From Moesziomyces globuligerus (taxonomy: Eukaryota > Basidiomycota > Ustilaginomycetes > Ustilaginales > Ustilaginaceae), in NCBI GenBank assembly GCA_030849465.1, contig JARVLF010000012.1, forward strand, positions 62,001 to 126,000: a stretch of 64,000 nucleotides of DNA, given 5' to 3'. The notes below the pieces were generated by a model. The model was not told the DNA's origin and ran no database searches. It was given only the letters and a program-made list of their open reading frames with translations. Below, piece by piece: positions 8,849-19,224 of the stretch. The stretch's first letter is position 1, and each line of letters opens with the position of its first letter. The position numbers and the translations under genes were made by a program.

Positions 8849-10372
8849 TCAATGTTTTCGGTCTGCGGTGCGGGCGGAGTGGATGCGCTGGCCTAGACGG
8901 GGGCCTAGCGAGGCGTAGTCGCTCGGACGGACGGGGAGCAGCCACTGACGGACGGTGGGCCAGGTGCCGAGGCCAAGGTCGATGTCGGCGAGCGTATCGT
9001 CGATGGAATGCAAGCTAAAGGGGACGAGGTTGGTGCCGTGGGCGTGTTTACCGTTGGACCTAGCGTCCAACCAGGCGAGCTTTTCTTTGGCCTGTTGGAG
9101 CATGGTCTTTTCGTCCGGGAGGTTGGTGAGGCCCTCTAGGTGTGCTGCGATCCAGAGCGCAGCGGCTTCGGACGAGGTGGGACAGAAGAGCGACGAGTTG
9201 TATCCGTTGAAGGTGAGGTTGGGGACGCCGATGGGCATGATGTGCTTGTGCAGGAGGAAGTTGCCATTCTCGTCGAGGAACTTTTCCTGCACCTCGCTCG
9301 GTAGGAAGGGGACGTCTTGGTGGAATCCCGTGGCGCAGATGAGAAGATCGCAGGGGAGCGTGGAACCGTCCTTGAGGATGGCGATGGATTTGCCTAGTGG
9401 GTCTTTGGTGAGGCGCTCGATCTCGGCGTCTCGACGCACGCTGACGCGACCCGCTTCGATGTTGCGATAGAGACCTTCGGTGGAGAGCGAGATGGTGGAG
9501 CGCGCGATCTCCTCAAACGGACCCTGGGGCACCAGGCCGAGCTTGTCGAGCTTGAGTTGGCCGGTGACGACCCACTGGAGCGATCCGAGCATGGCGTTGC
9601 GCACGACGCGGCCCGAACCCGAGTTGAACCAGCGCTCGAACGCCGAGGGCGTGATGTATTCGAAGAGCGATTCTCCCAACCTGGTGAGGAGGAGGTACTG
9701 GTACGGGATGCCACGGATCATGCGCGGGAGCTTCCAGATGAGCCTCCTCGCGACGAGCGTCGTGCTCGCCGCACTTGCAGACACGGCGTTGGCTACATCG
9801 CACGACGACTTGCCATATCCGACCACCAACACGTTCTTGCCCTCGATCACCTCGGGATCCAGACCGACATCGGACGAATGACAGATCCTACCACCTGCCG
9901 CCTCGAACTCCTTGGCGCCCGCGTATTCGGGGATCTTGCCGCGCGAAAAGGTACCCGTGGCCACGACGAGGTGGTCGAACTCTTCCGTCGTCGTTTCGCC
10001 ACCCGAGGCACTCGAGGCACCCGAGGTGGTGGTCGAGATCGACCAACCGGTCGAGGTGGGCATGGCCTTGTCGACGCGAGTCGAGAGACGGATGAGACGA
10101 CGCAGGTCGTGCTTGTCGACGTAGGCGTCGAGGTAGTCTTGGACCTGCTGCGCAGCGGGCCAGGTGGGGTAGTGACTTGGCATGTCCATATCCGAAAGGC
10201 TGTAGGTTTGCTTGGAGTTCTGCGTGGCGAGACCGGGATAGCGACGCGACTTTGACCAGACGCCGCCGACGTCGTCGCACGCCTCCAAGACGGTGACCTC
10301 GTGACCGTACTGGTTGAGGTACTTGGCCGTCGAGATGCCGGCAAAGCCAGCGCCAACCACCGCAACGCGCAT
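8849..10372 (-). CDS. Flavin-containing monooxygenase (FMO/BVMO-like)
   Basis: 507 aa, single exon. The FAD-binding Rossmann motif GAGFAG (residues 7-12) is at the extreme N-terminus, followed by E30 at the end of beta-2. The NADPH-binding motif GYGKSS is at 185-190. The ATG turn in VVATGTFSRGKIP (near 137-150) and CATGFHQDVPFLP (near 343) match FMO-type enzymes. The enzyme would insert one oxygen atom into a soft nucleophile or a ketone; the substrate cannot be read from sequence. No C-terminal membrane anchor is obvious. It is divergent from a cupin gene 941 bp away, which hints at a shared small metabolic module. Confidence 0.85.
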   Translation of the reverse strand: MRVAVVGAGFAGISTAKYLNQYGHEVTVLEACDDVGGVWSKSRRYPGLATQNSKQTYSLSDMDMPSHYPTWPAAQQVQDYLDAYVDKHDLRRLIRLSTRVDKAMPTSTGWSISTTTSGASSASGGETTTEEFDHLVVATGTFSRGKIPEYAGAKEFEAAGGRICHSSDVGLDPEVIEGKNVLVVGYGKSSCDVANAVSASAASTTLVARRLIWKLPRMIRGIPYQYLLLTRLGESLFEYITPSAFERWFNSGSGRVVRNAMLGSLQWVVTGQLKLDKLGLVPQGPFEEIARSTISLSTEGLYRNIEAGRVSVRRDAEIERLTKDPLGKSIAILKDGSTLPCDLLICATGFHQDVPFLPSEVQEKFLDENGNFLLHKHIMPIGVPNLTFNGYNSSLFCPTSSEAAALWIAAHLEGLTNLPDEKTMLQQAKEKLAWLDARSNGKHAHGTNLVPFSLHSIDDTLADIDLGLGTWPTVRQWLLPVRPSDYASLGPRLGQRIHSARTADRKH

Positions 10373-11313
10373 CCTTGTCAGAGAGAGAGAGCGACGAGCA
10401 CGTTAGGTCAGGGTGGTGGTGTGGGGGTGTATAGCGGGTTAGGGAAGCTTGAAGGTGGCAGCGATTGCGAGTGGCAAGGCAGGGGATGGAAGTTGGACGA
10501 GCGAAGGGCGGCGGGTCAAGGAGGGGGTGGCTATATACAATCTGTGAGCGGAGCGAGGCGCGGGGACGATGCGAAGGCGAGGCATGCGAGGCATAGGCGG
10601 AGCGAGAGCCGCCGCAGCGCGAGACCCTTGTTGGCTGAAGAGGAGCGGGTCTCGGCTGGCGGCTTCGGGGGGGTCAAGGCTCTTTCGTCTCGGACGGAGG
10701 CAATGTTGGAGAGCGGCATCTGCCCCACTTGCCGCTTGGCGCTGAGATTAGAGTGTGGAGACGCACGTCGTCCGCTGCGCTCCAATCAGAAAAGGCCGAA
10801 AAGAAAGATGAAATGCGGGGGAGGGAAATGAATCAGAGATAAGCCTCTGAGCCTCTCAGCCCCCCGCCCGCGCGCGCGGCCGAGGCGAGCCCGCCTAGCC
10901 GCGGACCGCACGCCGAACGCCGAACGCGATCCAGCGCACACGAGCCAAGGGGAGCATGCATCGAGGATGGTCACGCGGTGCAAGGCGCTAAGATAAGTGC
11001 GGGGTTGGTAGCGATACGGTGGTACGGACATCGGACATCGGACATCGACCGAGGCCCACGATGGAAGCGTCCAAGATTCGGACAGGATCCGGTCCGCGGT
11101 GAGCCTTTTGTTTTAGTTTGGCAGCCGAACGGTGCGACTTTGCTGTGCCGACACGACATGCGATGGCTGCGGTTGGGGCACGGGCCAGTTGGCCAGGCTC
11201 GCATGCTTAAAGGAGCCGGGCATCTAGCATGAGCACGCTGTTGCGCATCTACATCCACCCCCTCTCCACCTCTCGCACGCAAAGGCGATTTCGATTTCAT
11301 TTCGGTATCCACG
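10373..11313. promoter_or_regulatory. Shared divergent intergenic region, monooxygenase/cupin
   Basis: 941 bp between the two start codons. It holds a TATATA at 10532-10537, 160 bp from the monooxygenase ATG, and a three-fold ACATCGG repeat near 11027-11048. A strongly GC-rich central part lies around 10850-10920. No coding signal is seen. Confidence 0.4.
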
Positions 11314-11961
11314 ATGGCGATTGTACGACCCAAGGTGACTGCGGATGGCAAGTGGCACTTTTTCGACGGCGCGCTGCAGACCTACTTTGTCTCTTCGGAC
11401 GGCGCCTCGTTTACCTCTGGACAGATCTTCCGCGCCGGCGATCCTCACTCGGGCGTTGGACGTTGGAGCACCGCGACGCCGCCGTACCACATCCACCTCT
11501 ACCAGACCGAGACGTTCGACGTGCAGTCGGGCACGCTGTGCTACCTCATCGACGGCAAGCAGGGCAAGCTCGAAGCGGGGCAGAAGGTCAACATCCCACC
11601 CTACCGTCCGCACACCTTCTGGTCCGATCCCTCGAGTCCCGAGGATCTCCATGTGCACATCACGGTCCGGGGCGGACCGAATCCTGGATTCGACGAGGAT
11701 TTTGTGCACAACTTTTACGGCTACCTCTCGTCGCGCACCATGGCGGGCAAGTCGCCCAATCCGTTCCAGATGCTCAGGTTCCTCGATGATGCAGACGTCA
11801 TCCTCGTGCCCGCCATCCCTGGCTCGTCGTTGCTGCGCGCGGTGGGGCTGCTGTGGCCGCTCGGTCGTGCGATCAACCTCGTGTTTGGTCGCATCCTAGG
11901 CGGCTGGCTGCTCGGCTACCCCACCCGCTACAAGCAGTTCGACGACGAATCGTCCAAGTAA
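11314..11961 (+). CDS. Cupin-fold protein with hydrophobic C-terminal segment
   Basis: 215 aa, single exon. The cupin core is clear: motif 1 PYHIHLYQTETFDVQSG supplies the HxH plus Glu metal ligands (about residues 56-63), and motif 2 VNIPPYRPHTFW (about 92-103) supplies the last His. The C-terminal third (about 155-205) is rich in Leu, Ile, Val and Gly (SLLRAVGLLWPLGRAINLVF) and may lie on or in a membrane, unusual for a small cupin. Function is unknown; it could be a dioxygenase, isomerase or binding protein acting with the divergent monooxygenase. Confidence 0.78.
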   Translation: MAIVRPKVTADGKWHFFDGALQTYFVSSDGASFTSGQIFRAGDPHSGVGRWSTATPPYHIHLYQTETFDVQSGTLCYLIDGKQGKLEAGQKVNIPPYRPHTFWSDPSSPEDLHVHITVRGGPNPGFDEDFVHNFYGYLSSRTMAGKSPNPFQMLRFLDDADVILVPAIPGSSLLRAVGLLWPLGRAINLVFGRILGGWLLGYPTRYKQFDDESSK

Positions 11962-13384
11962 ATCGTTTGCCCTCCGCTTCCATGCATATCTTGTCCCCGT
12001 CTCCAGAATCGCAGCGTGGGACTGTGAATGTGACGGTCGTGTGAGAGCGAGGAGGTGTAACAGCTTCTCAGAGCGAAAATCGGATGAAGCGTTCTTCCCG
12101 ATCGCGTACGGCAAGCTGCGATCGTTTGCTCGTTTGGCTTGCCGCTGTTGGCTTTCAGGGCGAGCCGGTTTTTTTTCCTCAGGAACGGCCCCTCGAGCGA
12201 TCGCCTCGTCCCCTTCTGAGTGCAGTGCAGTCTCCCGTCTTCCGAAGAGCGAAGAGCGCAGCCTCCGCTCCGAAGCAACGTGACTGGCTCGCACCGACCT
12301 GCACTCGCCCAAAGGGCCAAAGGGGGGCATTTTTTTTTCTCGTGGGGTGTGCTTGTTGCTTTGCTGAATGAAATGGTTTCCACTGCAACACTTGGCCGCC
12401 GTGCTGTTGCTCGCAATGCGGACGAGGTCAAAGCGCGAGCATGGACGAGCATGAGCATCGCTATTGTGTGGGCGCTCAAACCCGACTCCTGAGCAGCAGA
12501 TGGGCGCGAGGGTTGCCGTATGGCGCAGCGTGCAGCGTGCAGCGTGGGCTTTTGGCTTTTTTCGGGTGATTTGGTGCGAGAGTGCGAGGTGGTGAATGCA
12601 GTGCGTGCGTGCGTGCGTGTGTCGGTCGGAGTAGGCGACTCGGCCTCGATCGCTCTCTCTCTCTCTCTCTCTTTGCCTCTCGCTCTCTTTCTACTCTCGC
12701 CTTGCCTTCCTCCACACCTTCTTCCTCTCCACCCTCCTCCCTCGCTCCCTCCGTCCGTCTCTGTCTCGCTGTGGCGTCGGCTCCTGCACCATCCGTAGCA
12801 GACATACCGGGGCTCACTCGACCACTCAGCATCAAACACACCGCCCACGTTGCATCCCTCGCTTTCTTCTTTTTTTCATCACCTGTACCACCACCAACAG
12901 CCCCGAGCACACCATACTACGCCTGCCCTCACCATAGGCACCAACACCCCCCGCTCGCATGGACTCCTGCATCTGATCCGTTACATCATCCCCTCGCATT
13001 GTAAGCCGTCCCCCCCCCCCCCCCCCACGCACAACCACTTGGGTCGCATCGCTAACCTCTACGCCCACCTTCTCTTGCCCGCGCGCACGTCGCCAGTCCG
13101 GTTCCTTGCATACCTTGTACAATTCTTGTAACACCACCCCCGCCCATCTTGCAACACTACCATACCTGCCCAACAAGCACCACCCATATCCCACCCGTAC
13201 GTCGTCGTCGTCTTCGTACCTCGCTCAGCACCCTTAAAACACCATCGCATCTCGTCCTCACTGCCTCCACCCCGCCCTCTCGCCAACTTCGCCATCCGAC
13301 CCACCACCACCACCACAACTTAGCGTGCTCGCTTCAGCTCGCTCCAGCTCGCTCCAGCTCGCCCAGCCACACCCACCCGGCGTC
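11962..13384. other. Long pyrimidine-rich upstream region of the Pumilio gene
   Basis: 1.4 kb without a supported gene. It has a short (CT) run at about 12653-12671, GTGC repeats near 12603-12620, a 17-base C run at 13010-13026 and a run of CTCGCTCCAG-like 10-mers at about 13328-13367. The second half is nearly all C and T, as in long 5' leaders of highly expressed fungal genes. GTAAGC at 13001 followed by AG sites just before the ATG could bound a 5' UTR intron, but this is a guess. Confidence 0.45.
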
Positions 13385-16360
13385 ATGTCGGCCAAAGACC
13401 AGCCCGCCTCGGCCTCGGACGTCAACGCCTCCATCTCCCTCTCCGAATCCACGCCTTCCATCCTCCAGACCTCCGAGCCTGATACCGCGCCCACCTCCTC
13501 CTCCCACTCCTCGGTCCACGGCGCCAACAACAACGACGCCGCTGCTGCTGCCGACTCTGCCAACCCCGACGCCGCCGACATCCAGGCTCGCATCGAGCAG
13601 AAGCGTCAGGAGCACGAGCAGCAGCGCGCCATGCAGCGCAAGGCATTTGAGCACCAGATGGCGCTGCTCGAAAAGCAGCAGCGCCAAGAGGAGCAGAACC
13701 TCCTCCTCCAGCGTCTGCCCCCCAACGCCGCCGCCGCCGCCGCCGCCGCCCTCGCAGCCGCCGCCTCGGCTCCCACCACCCCGCCCAACGAGAGTCTCAT
13801 CGCCGCCAACCCAAAGACCGCCGCTCCAGCTCCTACCGCCGCCATCGCTGCGGCCGCTGGCGACAACTCCACCGACGCCGCAGCACGCGCCAACGCACTC
13901 GCCCACCTCTACCGCTCCATGCCCTCCTCCCGCCGACACTCGGCCGAGACACAGCGCTCGGCCGACGACCTCGCCGCCGCCGTCGGCACCATCTCGATCG
14001 CTCCCAAGCCCGACGCCAAGCCTGCGCCCAACGACAAGCCCGACACCTTTACACCCGTCTTCAACGAGCGCTTCCTCTTTGACGACGAGCTCGACAACGA
14101 GGACTCGGCGTTTGTGAAAAAGTACAACCTCAAGGGCGCAGACGACCCGTTCCCCATCCTCGTCCACCGCGACAACGCCGACGCCGACGCACAGCAACCT
14201 TCCTCCGAAGCAGACTGGCCCAAGTTCGGCACCACCAAGCCCGCCGCCGATACGAGTGCGTCTGCGTCTGCGGCCGCTGCGGGCGGCGCCGATGCTGCTT
14301 CCGCCGCCGCTGCCATCCGCGGCTCGGTCAACAGCAAGTCGCCACCGCCCCAGGCCACGCCCACCAACATGGCCGCTTCGTTCGGCACCAGCGCTGGACG
14401 TCAGCAGAGCGCCTTTCCGCTGCCCTCGCCCTCGCCCCACCTCTCCCACAACGGCCGCGCCTCGCCCGCCGTCAACGCTAGCTTTGCCAGCGTCGCCTCG
14501 CGCCAGACCAGCGGTCCCGCCTCGCCCTCGCCCGGCCTCGGCGGCCTCAGCGGCGAAGTGGGCAGGTCCGGCGGCGGCTCGCGCTTCGTCAACACCGCCG
14601 TCCCCGCCGCCGCCACCGCCGCTGCCGCAGCCAAGGCCGGCGCCGCCTTTCCCAGCTTCAACCTCGGCGCCTTTTCCGGCGTCGCCACCGGCAGCGAGAG
14701 TCCGAGCCGCTTCGGCGCCTACTCGCCCAACACCTTTGAGGCGGCGGCCGATGCACGCCGCGGCAGCCGGCCCTCGTCGGGCTTCTTTGACGCGTTTAAC
14801 CCCACGGCGGGCGCCAACTCGCAGGGCTCGCTCTTCCCCACGGACAAGTACTCGATGGGCATGGTCGCCGGCGGCGACGAGCACGGCAAGCTCAACGCCG
14901 CGGCGGCGGCGGCGGCGGCGGCCAAGCACGCGCGCAAGGGCGAGCTGGATGCTTCGACGCAGCTCGAGGAGCTGCAGGGCGACATCTTTGCGCTGTGCAA
15001 GGACCAGCACGGCTGCCGGTTCCTGCAGAAGAAGCTCGAGGAGACGAACGCGGCGCATCGCGACATGATCTTTGGCGAGACGTTTGCGCACTTTGCCGAG
15101 CTGATGACCGATCCTTTCGGCAACTACCTCTGCCAGAAGATGCTCGAGTACTGCACCGACGAGCAGCGCAACCTGATTGTCGAGCTCGTCGCGCCCGAGC
15201 TCGTGACGATCTCGCTCAACATGCACGGCACGCGCGCGGTGCAGAAGATGATCGACTTCCTCTCGACGCCGCGCCAGATCCGGTCGATCATCGTGGCGCT
15301 TTCGATGAACGTCGTGACGCTGATCAAGGATCTCAACGGCAACCACGTGGTGCAGAAGTGTCTCAACCGGCTCGGTGCTGAGGACAACCAGTTTATCTAC
15401 AACGCCGTTGCGGCGCACTGCGTCGAGGTGGCGACGCATCGGCACGGGTGTTGCGTGCTGCAGCGGTGTATCGACCATGCGTCCGAGGCGCAGAGGGTGC
15501 AGTTGGTGGCCGAGATCACCTACAATGCGCTGACGTTGGTGCAGGATCCGTTTGGCAACTACGTGGTGCAGTACGTGCTGGATCTGAGCATTCCGCGGTT
15601 TACCGATGCGGTGGTGCGTCAGTTTGTCGGCAACGTTTGTCTGCTTTCGGTGCAGAAGTTTAGCAGCAACGTGATCGAAAAGTGCATCCGGGTTTCCGAG
15701 CCGGGGGTTCGGAAGCAGCTGGTGGAGGAGTTGCTCAACAGGACGAGGTTGGAGAAGTTGCTGCGCGATTCGTTTGCCAACTACGTGGTGCAGACGAGTT
15801 TGGACTATGCGGATCCGGTGCAGCGGATGCGGTTGGTGGAGTGTATTCGACCGATCCTGCCGGTGATTCGGAATACGCCGTATGGCAAGAGGATCCAGAG
15901 TAAGCTGCAGCGGGATAACCTGGATCTGGGTGCGGCTAATGGTGTTCCGTACTCGGTCCTTGCTGCTCATCAGCATCAGCTCATGTCCATGACCACTCCG
16001 GGTCCGGGTGGTTCGGGGGGTGGGGGGGGTGGAAGGTATATGGGGTATGTGCAGGCGATGCCACCACACGCGCACATGTACAACCACCCTAGGCCTCCTG
16101 CGCACAACTTGCCTCCTCCTCACTTTGCCCACGCTTACGCCCCCGCTGGCTACGGCGCACACCCTCACCCTCCGCCCCACCACTACCACCAGCAGCAGCA
16201 CCAGCAGCACCAGCAGCCCCAGCAGCCACACATGCGCGGCGCAGCCTCCTACCCCCCACCTCCAACTCGGGCTTCACCTACTAGGATGAAGCCAACCCTG
16301 CTCAGAATGCCGTCCTTGCATCCGTGTCCTCCAGTGCTGCCGCTCCCAAACCTCTTGTAA
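13385..16360 (+). CDS. Pumilio (PUF) RNA-binding protein
   Basis: 991 aa, single exon. The N-terminal half is low complexity (Ala, Ser, Pro, Gln runs) with a coiled coil at about residues 60-110. The Pumilio homology domain spans about 520-845 with eight repeats. Readable recognition triplets: R1 C/R/Q, R2 N/Y/Q, R3 T/R/Q, R4 N/H/Q, R5 C/C/Q, R6 N/Y/Q, R7 S/N/E, R8 N/Y/Q. By the known PUF code these give the target 5'-UGUANAUA-3', the human PUM type. R5 has Cys where the stacking Arg usually is. The protein should bind 3' UTRs in the cytoplasm to repress or localise mRNAs. The tail is His/Gln/Pro-rich; the last ~30 residues may be in the wrong frame (see findings). Confidence 0.93.
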   Translation: MSAKDQPASASDVNASISLSESTPSILQTSEPDTAPTSSSHSSVHGANNNDAAAAADSANPDAADIQARIEQKRQEHEQQRAMQRKAFEHQMALLEKQQRQEEQNLLLQRLPPNAAAAAAAALAAAASAPTTPPNESLIAANPKTAAPAPTAAIAAAAGDNSTDAAARANALAHLYRSMPSSRRHSAETQRSADDLAAAVGTISIAPKPDAKPAPNDKPDTFTPVFNERFLFDDELDNEDSAFVKKYNLKGADDPFPILVHRDNADADAQQPSSEADWPKFGTTKPAADTSASASAAAAGGADAASAAAAIRGSVNSKSPPPQATPTNMAASFGTSAGRQQSAFPLPSPSPHLSHNGRASPAVNASFASVASRQTSGPASPSPGLGGLSGEVGRSGGGSRFVNTAVPAAATAAAAAKAGAAFPSFNLGAFSGVATGSESPSRFGAYSPNTFEAAADARRGSRPSSGFFDAFNPTAGANSQGSLFPTDKYSMGMVAGGDEHGKLNAAAAAAAAAKHARKGELDASTQLEELQGDIFALCKDQHGCRFLQKKLEETNAAHRDMIFGETFAHFAELMTDPFGNYLCQKMLEYCTDEQRNLIVELVAPELVTISLNMHGTRAVQKMIDFLSTPRQIRSIIVALSMNVVTLIKDLNGNHVVQKCLNRLGAEDNQFIYNAVAAHCVEVATHRHGCCVLQRCIDHASEAQRVQLVAEITYNALTLVQDPFGNYVVQYVLDLSIPRFTDAVVRQFVGNVCLLSVQKFSSNVIEKCIRVSEPGVRKQLVEELLNRTRLEKLLRDSFANYVVQTSLDYADPVQRMRLVECIRPILPVIRNTPYGKRIQSKLQRDNLDLGAANGVPYSVLAAHQHQLMSMTTPGPGGSGGGGGGRYMGYVQAMPPHAHMYNHPRPPAHNLPPPHFAHAYAPAGYGAHPHPPPHHYHQQQHQQHQQPQQPHMRGAASYPPPPTRASPTRMKPTLLRMPSLHPCPPVLPLPNLL

Positions 16361-16497
16361 TGTAGATCCATATCCCCTCCCGCGTCGTGTGTCAGAGCCG
16401 CGTAACGTAGTCGCAATGTGACAATGTGACAATGTGGCAATGTGGTTAGGGGCCTGATGGAGGATGCGCTTGATCGACCGTCCCATCGCCTCCCTCT

Positions 16498-16634
<137 letters not shown>

Positions 16635-16796
16635 TCCTTTGGATCTGTCGATGTCTGGATGTGGCTGGATGTGGCTAGATGCGCCTCGATGCGCGGGTTT
16701 CGACAGCTCGGCGGTCGCGGATGCACCCTCGACGCCCCAACGCCCCAACGCCCCCCGCAGCCCCGCGCACGCATCAGTGTGGGCCTCACCATCTCC

Positions 16797-17041
16797 ACCA
16801 CCACCACCGCCACCACCACCACCATTCCACCACCACCAACAGCAGCAGGATCACCACCCGCTGAACCAGCAGCACCAGCAGCAGCACCACCACCACCACC
16901 ACCATTCCACCATTCCACCAGCAGCAGGATCACCACCCGCTGGACCAGCAGCAGCAGCAGGAGAAGCAGCAGCAGCAGCAGTAGCAGCAGGAGAAGCAGG
17001 AGAAGCAGGAGAAGCAGGAGAAGCAGGATCAGCAGGAGAAG
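16797..17041. repeat. Compound CAC / CAG / GAG triplet repeats
   Basis: About 245 bp of interrupted (CAC)n, (CAG)n and (CAGGAGAAG)n units. One frame would encode His/Gln/Gly-Glu-Ala runs but has no supported start. A second smaller block (CAGCAGGAG)n lies near 17297-17330. Confidence 0.85.
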
Positions 17042-17512
17042 CTACTAAGCCTCGGATGGTTGCGCTAGGGCTGTGCGATTTGCAGTTGTGTATGCTTATC
17101 CGCCCTCGCGCGACGTGGGCATCCGTGGCCTCATACGAGCCTTTGCGCGAGGTTCACGAGATCAGGCTGATGCATTCCAGTGGCTCCTCGTCCAGATTGT
17201 TTCGCCTTTATAATCAGGTTGCAAATGACAGACCCATCTTGGAAACCACCCCCCCCCCCCCCCTCCAAGTCGGTCGATTCTCTCGATCTGTCCATCAGCA
17301 GCAGCAGGAGCAGCAGGAGCAGCAGGAGCAGCCGAACTCGGGCTTGAATTTCTAGGCGCCTGACACTCTTGCCACGCATCTTTGACTGCCAAAGGCTTGT
17401 TGCAAGGATGTGGATCTGTATCCGCCCTCGTACGCGCGTGTGGCATGAGGACGTGGCATGGCCGCATCGATCATGGACGCTTTCAGACGGTCCAGTCGCC
17501 TCCCTCTCTCCC

Positions 17513-17576
17513 TCGATCCCCTCGATCCCCTCGACCCCCTCGATGCACCTCGATGCACCTCGATGCACCTCGATGG
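17513..17576. repeat. CTCGATCCCC / CTCGATGCAC decamer repeats
   Basis: Tandem 10-bp units: CTCGATCCCC-like copies followed by three CTCGATGCAC copies, with a clean change from one variant to the other. Confidence 0.75.
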
Positions 17577-19224
17577 TCTCGGAGTGCTTTCCGCCAACTT
17601 TCCCGATGCGCCACTAGGCTAGGTCTTGCGACTCAGAGGGCGCGAGTTTGCTCTCTTGCGAGTCTCACGTGCACCATCAACTCGTGCGCTCATCGAGGCT
17701 GTGGAGGAATTCAACAAGCTCCGATGCGTAGGGGCTGCTTGCAGACACTCGTCACAGCATGCTCACCTCGATCTTTCTTTTGTCCTTCGAACCCCTGGCT
17801 CGAGCACAAAGCTCGGCTTCAAGCCACGTTGGGCTCGGAGGCGTCTTCCAGCGTGAACTCGAAACCCGTTATGGTAGCAAGTGCAAGGCTTGGAAGGTGC
17901 AGATACTCCTGACGCCCGATGACGCCGGTCTCGACATAGCTTTACAGCCCACTCGAGTCGTTCGCACGTACGTGGTTGCGAGTAGCGTCCGCACTGCTGC
18001 GACTCGAAAGCCGAGAACGCGCAACGAGCAACGAGTCGGTGCAGCTCTACGCTTGTGCTCGCCACTGGATCCTGCTGCTGCCCGAGGCTGGATCTGGGGA
18101 TCTCGGATGCGCTCAACTTGACAGCCAGCATCGGCTTCTTGACCCCCTTCGCACTCTTTGCTCTCTCGATCGCCTCGCAAGGTGCGTTGGCGTCGATTCT
18201 CGCCCTGACTCGCCAATGTCGACGCACCAAGCCATACCTTTTGGGTCTTTTGTGCTTTGGATCATCTTCCTTGGTTGGCCGGGTTGGATTCGTTGGGATC
18301 GTCTTGCATCGTCTTGCATCGCTGCAAGTCAGACTTGGTTCGATCGCTTCCGGGATGCATGCTTGCTTGCCATCTTCTCGCGTCTCGGCTTGCCGGCTTC
18401 TCGGGCGCCGCATGTTTGGGTTGCACGTCCATCTTGGGACATGGCGCTTGCTCGCCACCACGCCCGACGCTGCGCCGAGTCGGCCATGCATGGCAGCTCT
18501 GACGGTTCTCTGGGCCTCTCTGGACGAGAAGCGCCTGGGATTGGGAATTTTTTGGAGGATGCGATGTTAGAGTGCACGCTGCTGGGTGGGAATTTTGTGG
18601 CGCCCGCAACTCGCCAAGTCGAGAGGCGAGGCTGCAAGGGCCGAGCGACGAGGTGCGCAACGGGCCAAAGGGCGGCCCACGGGAAGCGTAGCGAGCCACG
18701 CGCATTCCTCGGCGCTGCGAGCGTGGCGTGGGTGAGTGTGCATGTGCCGATGCTGCCAAAGGTGTCAGATCGAAAGAGCAACGCAAGCGCATGCACACGC
18801 TCGCTTGTCTTCTTTCCACAGCGCCCACAGCCCGTGTTTGCCCCCTGCCCCGCCTCTGCGCTCAACGCATGTGAGTGGTGCGAGACTTGCGACGGGTCAG
18901 CGGATGTGAGCGCGGGCCGGGGCGAAGAGTCAAGGTTGGTGAAGCCTTAAGCGTTGGTGGGGAGGCGGGATTGGCAGAGGTGCGAAATCGCCAAACAGCG
19001 CCCGGCCAGACGGAGCTCACGGCCGGACGCCGCCGCCGCCGCCTTGGCAAGCCAACAGGCAGGCCACTTTGACCCTCACACCCTCAGCCAGAACACCGCC
19101 AGCCAGCCGCACCCCCAGCCACCTTGGCTCCACCATCTTCGTCGCTCCCACCATTTGTCTTTCTCTCTCTCTCTCTGACACTCTCTTTCGGGGTCAGCTT
19201 GGAGGCACATTGTGCGTCGTAACG

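Noticed and set aside
13334..16231. Very long open frame (965 codons) antisense to the Pumilio gene
   Set aside because: It mirrors the GC-rich codon pattern of the sense gene, is low in complexity and has no domain. The sense strand has eight clear PUF repeats.
16651..17355. His/Gln/Gly-rich frame across the triplet repeats
   Set aside because: It is made by the microsatellites themselves and has no upstream promoter or conserved end. I also considered it as an alternative last exon of the Pumilio gene but found no convincing splice pair.
17976..18950. 324-codon frame in the gap after the Pumilio gene
   Set aside because: It begins without an ATG in good context, has rival frames on both strands, mixed composition and no domain. 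It is most likely chance in GC-rich DNA.
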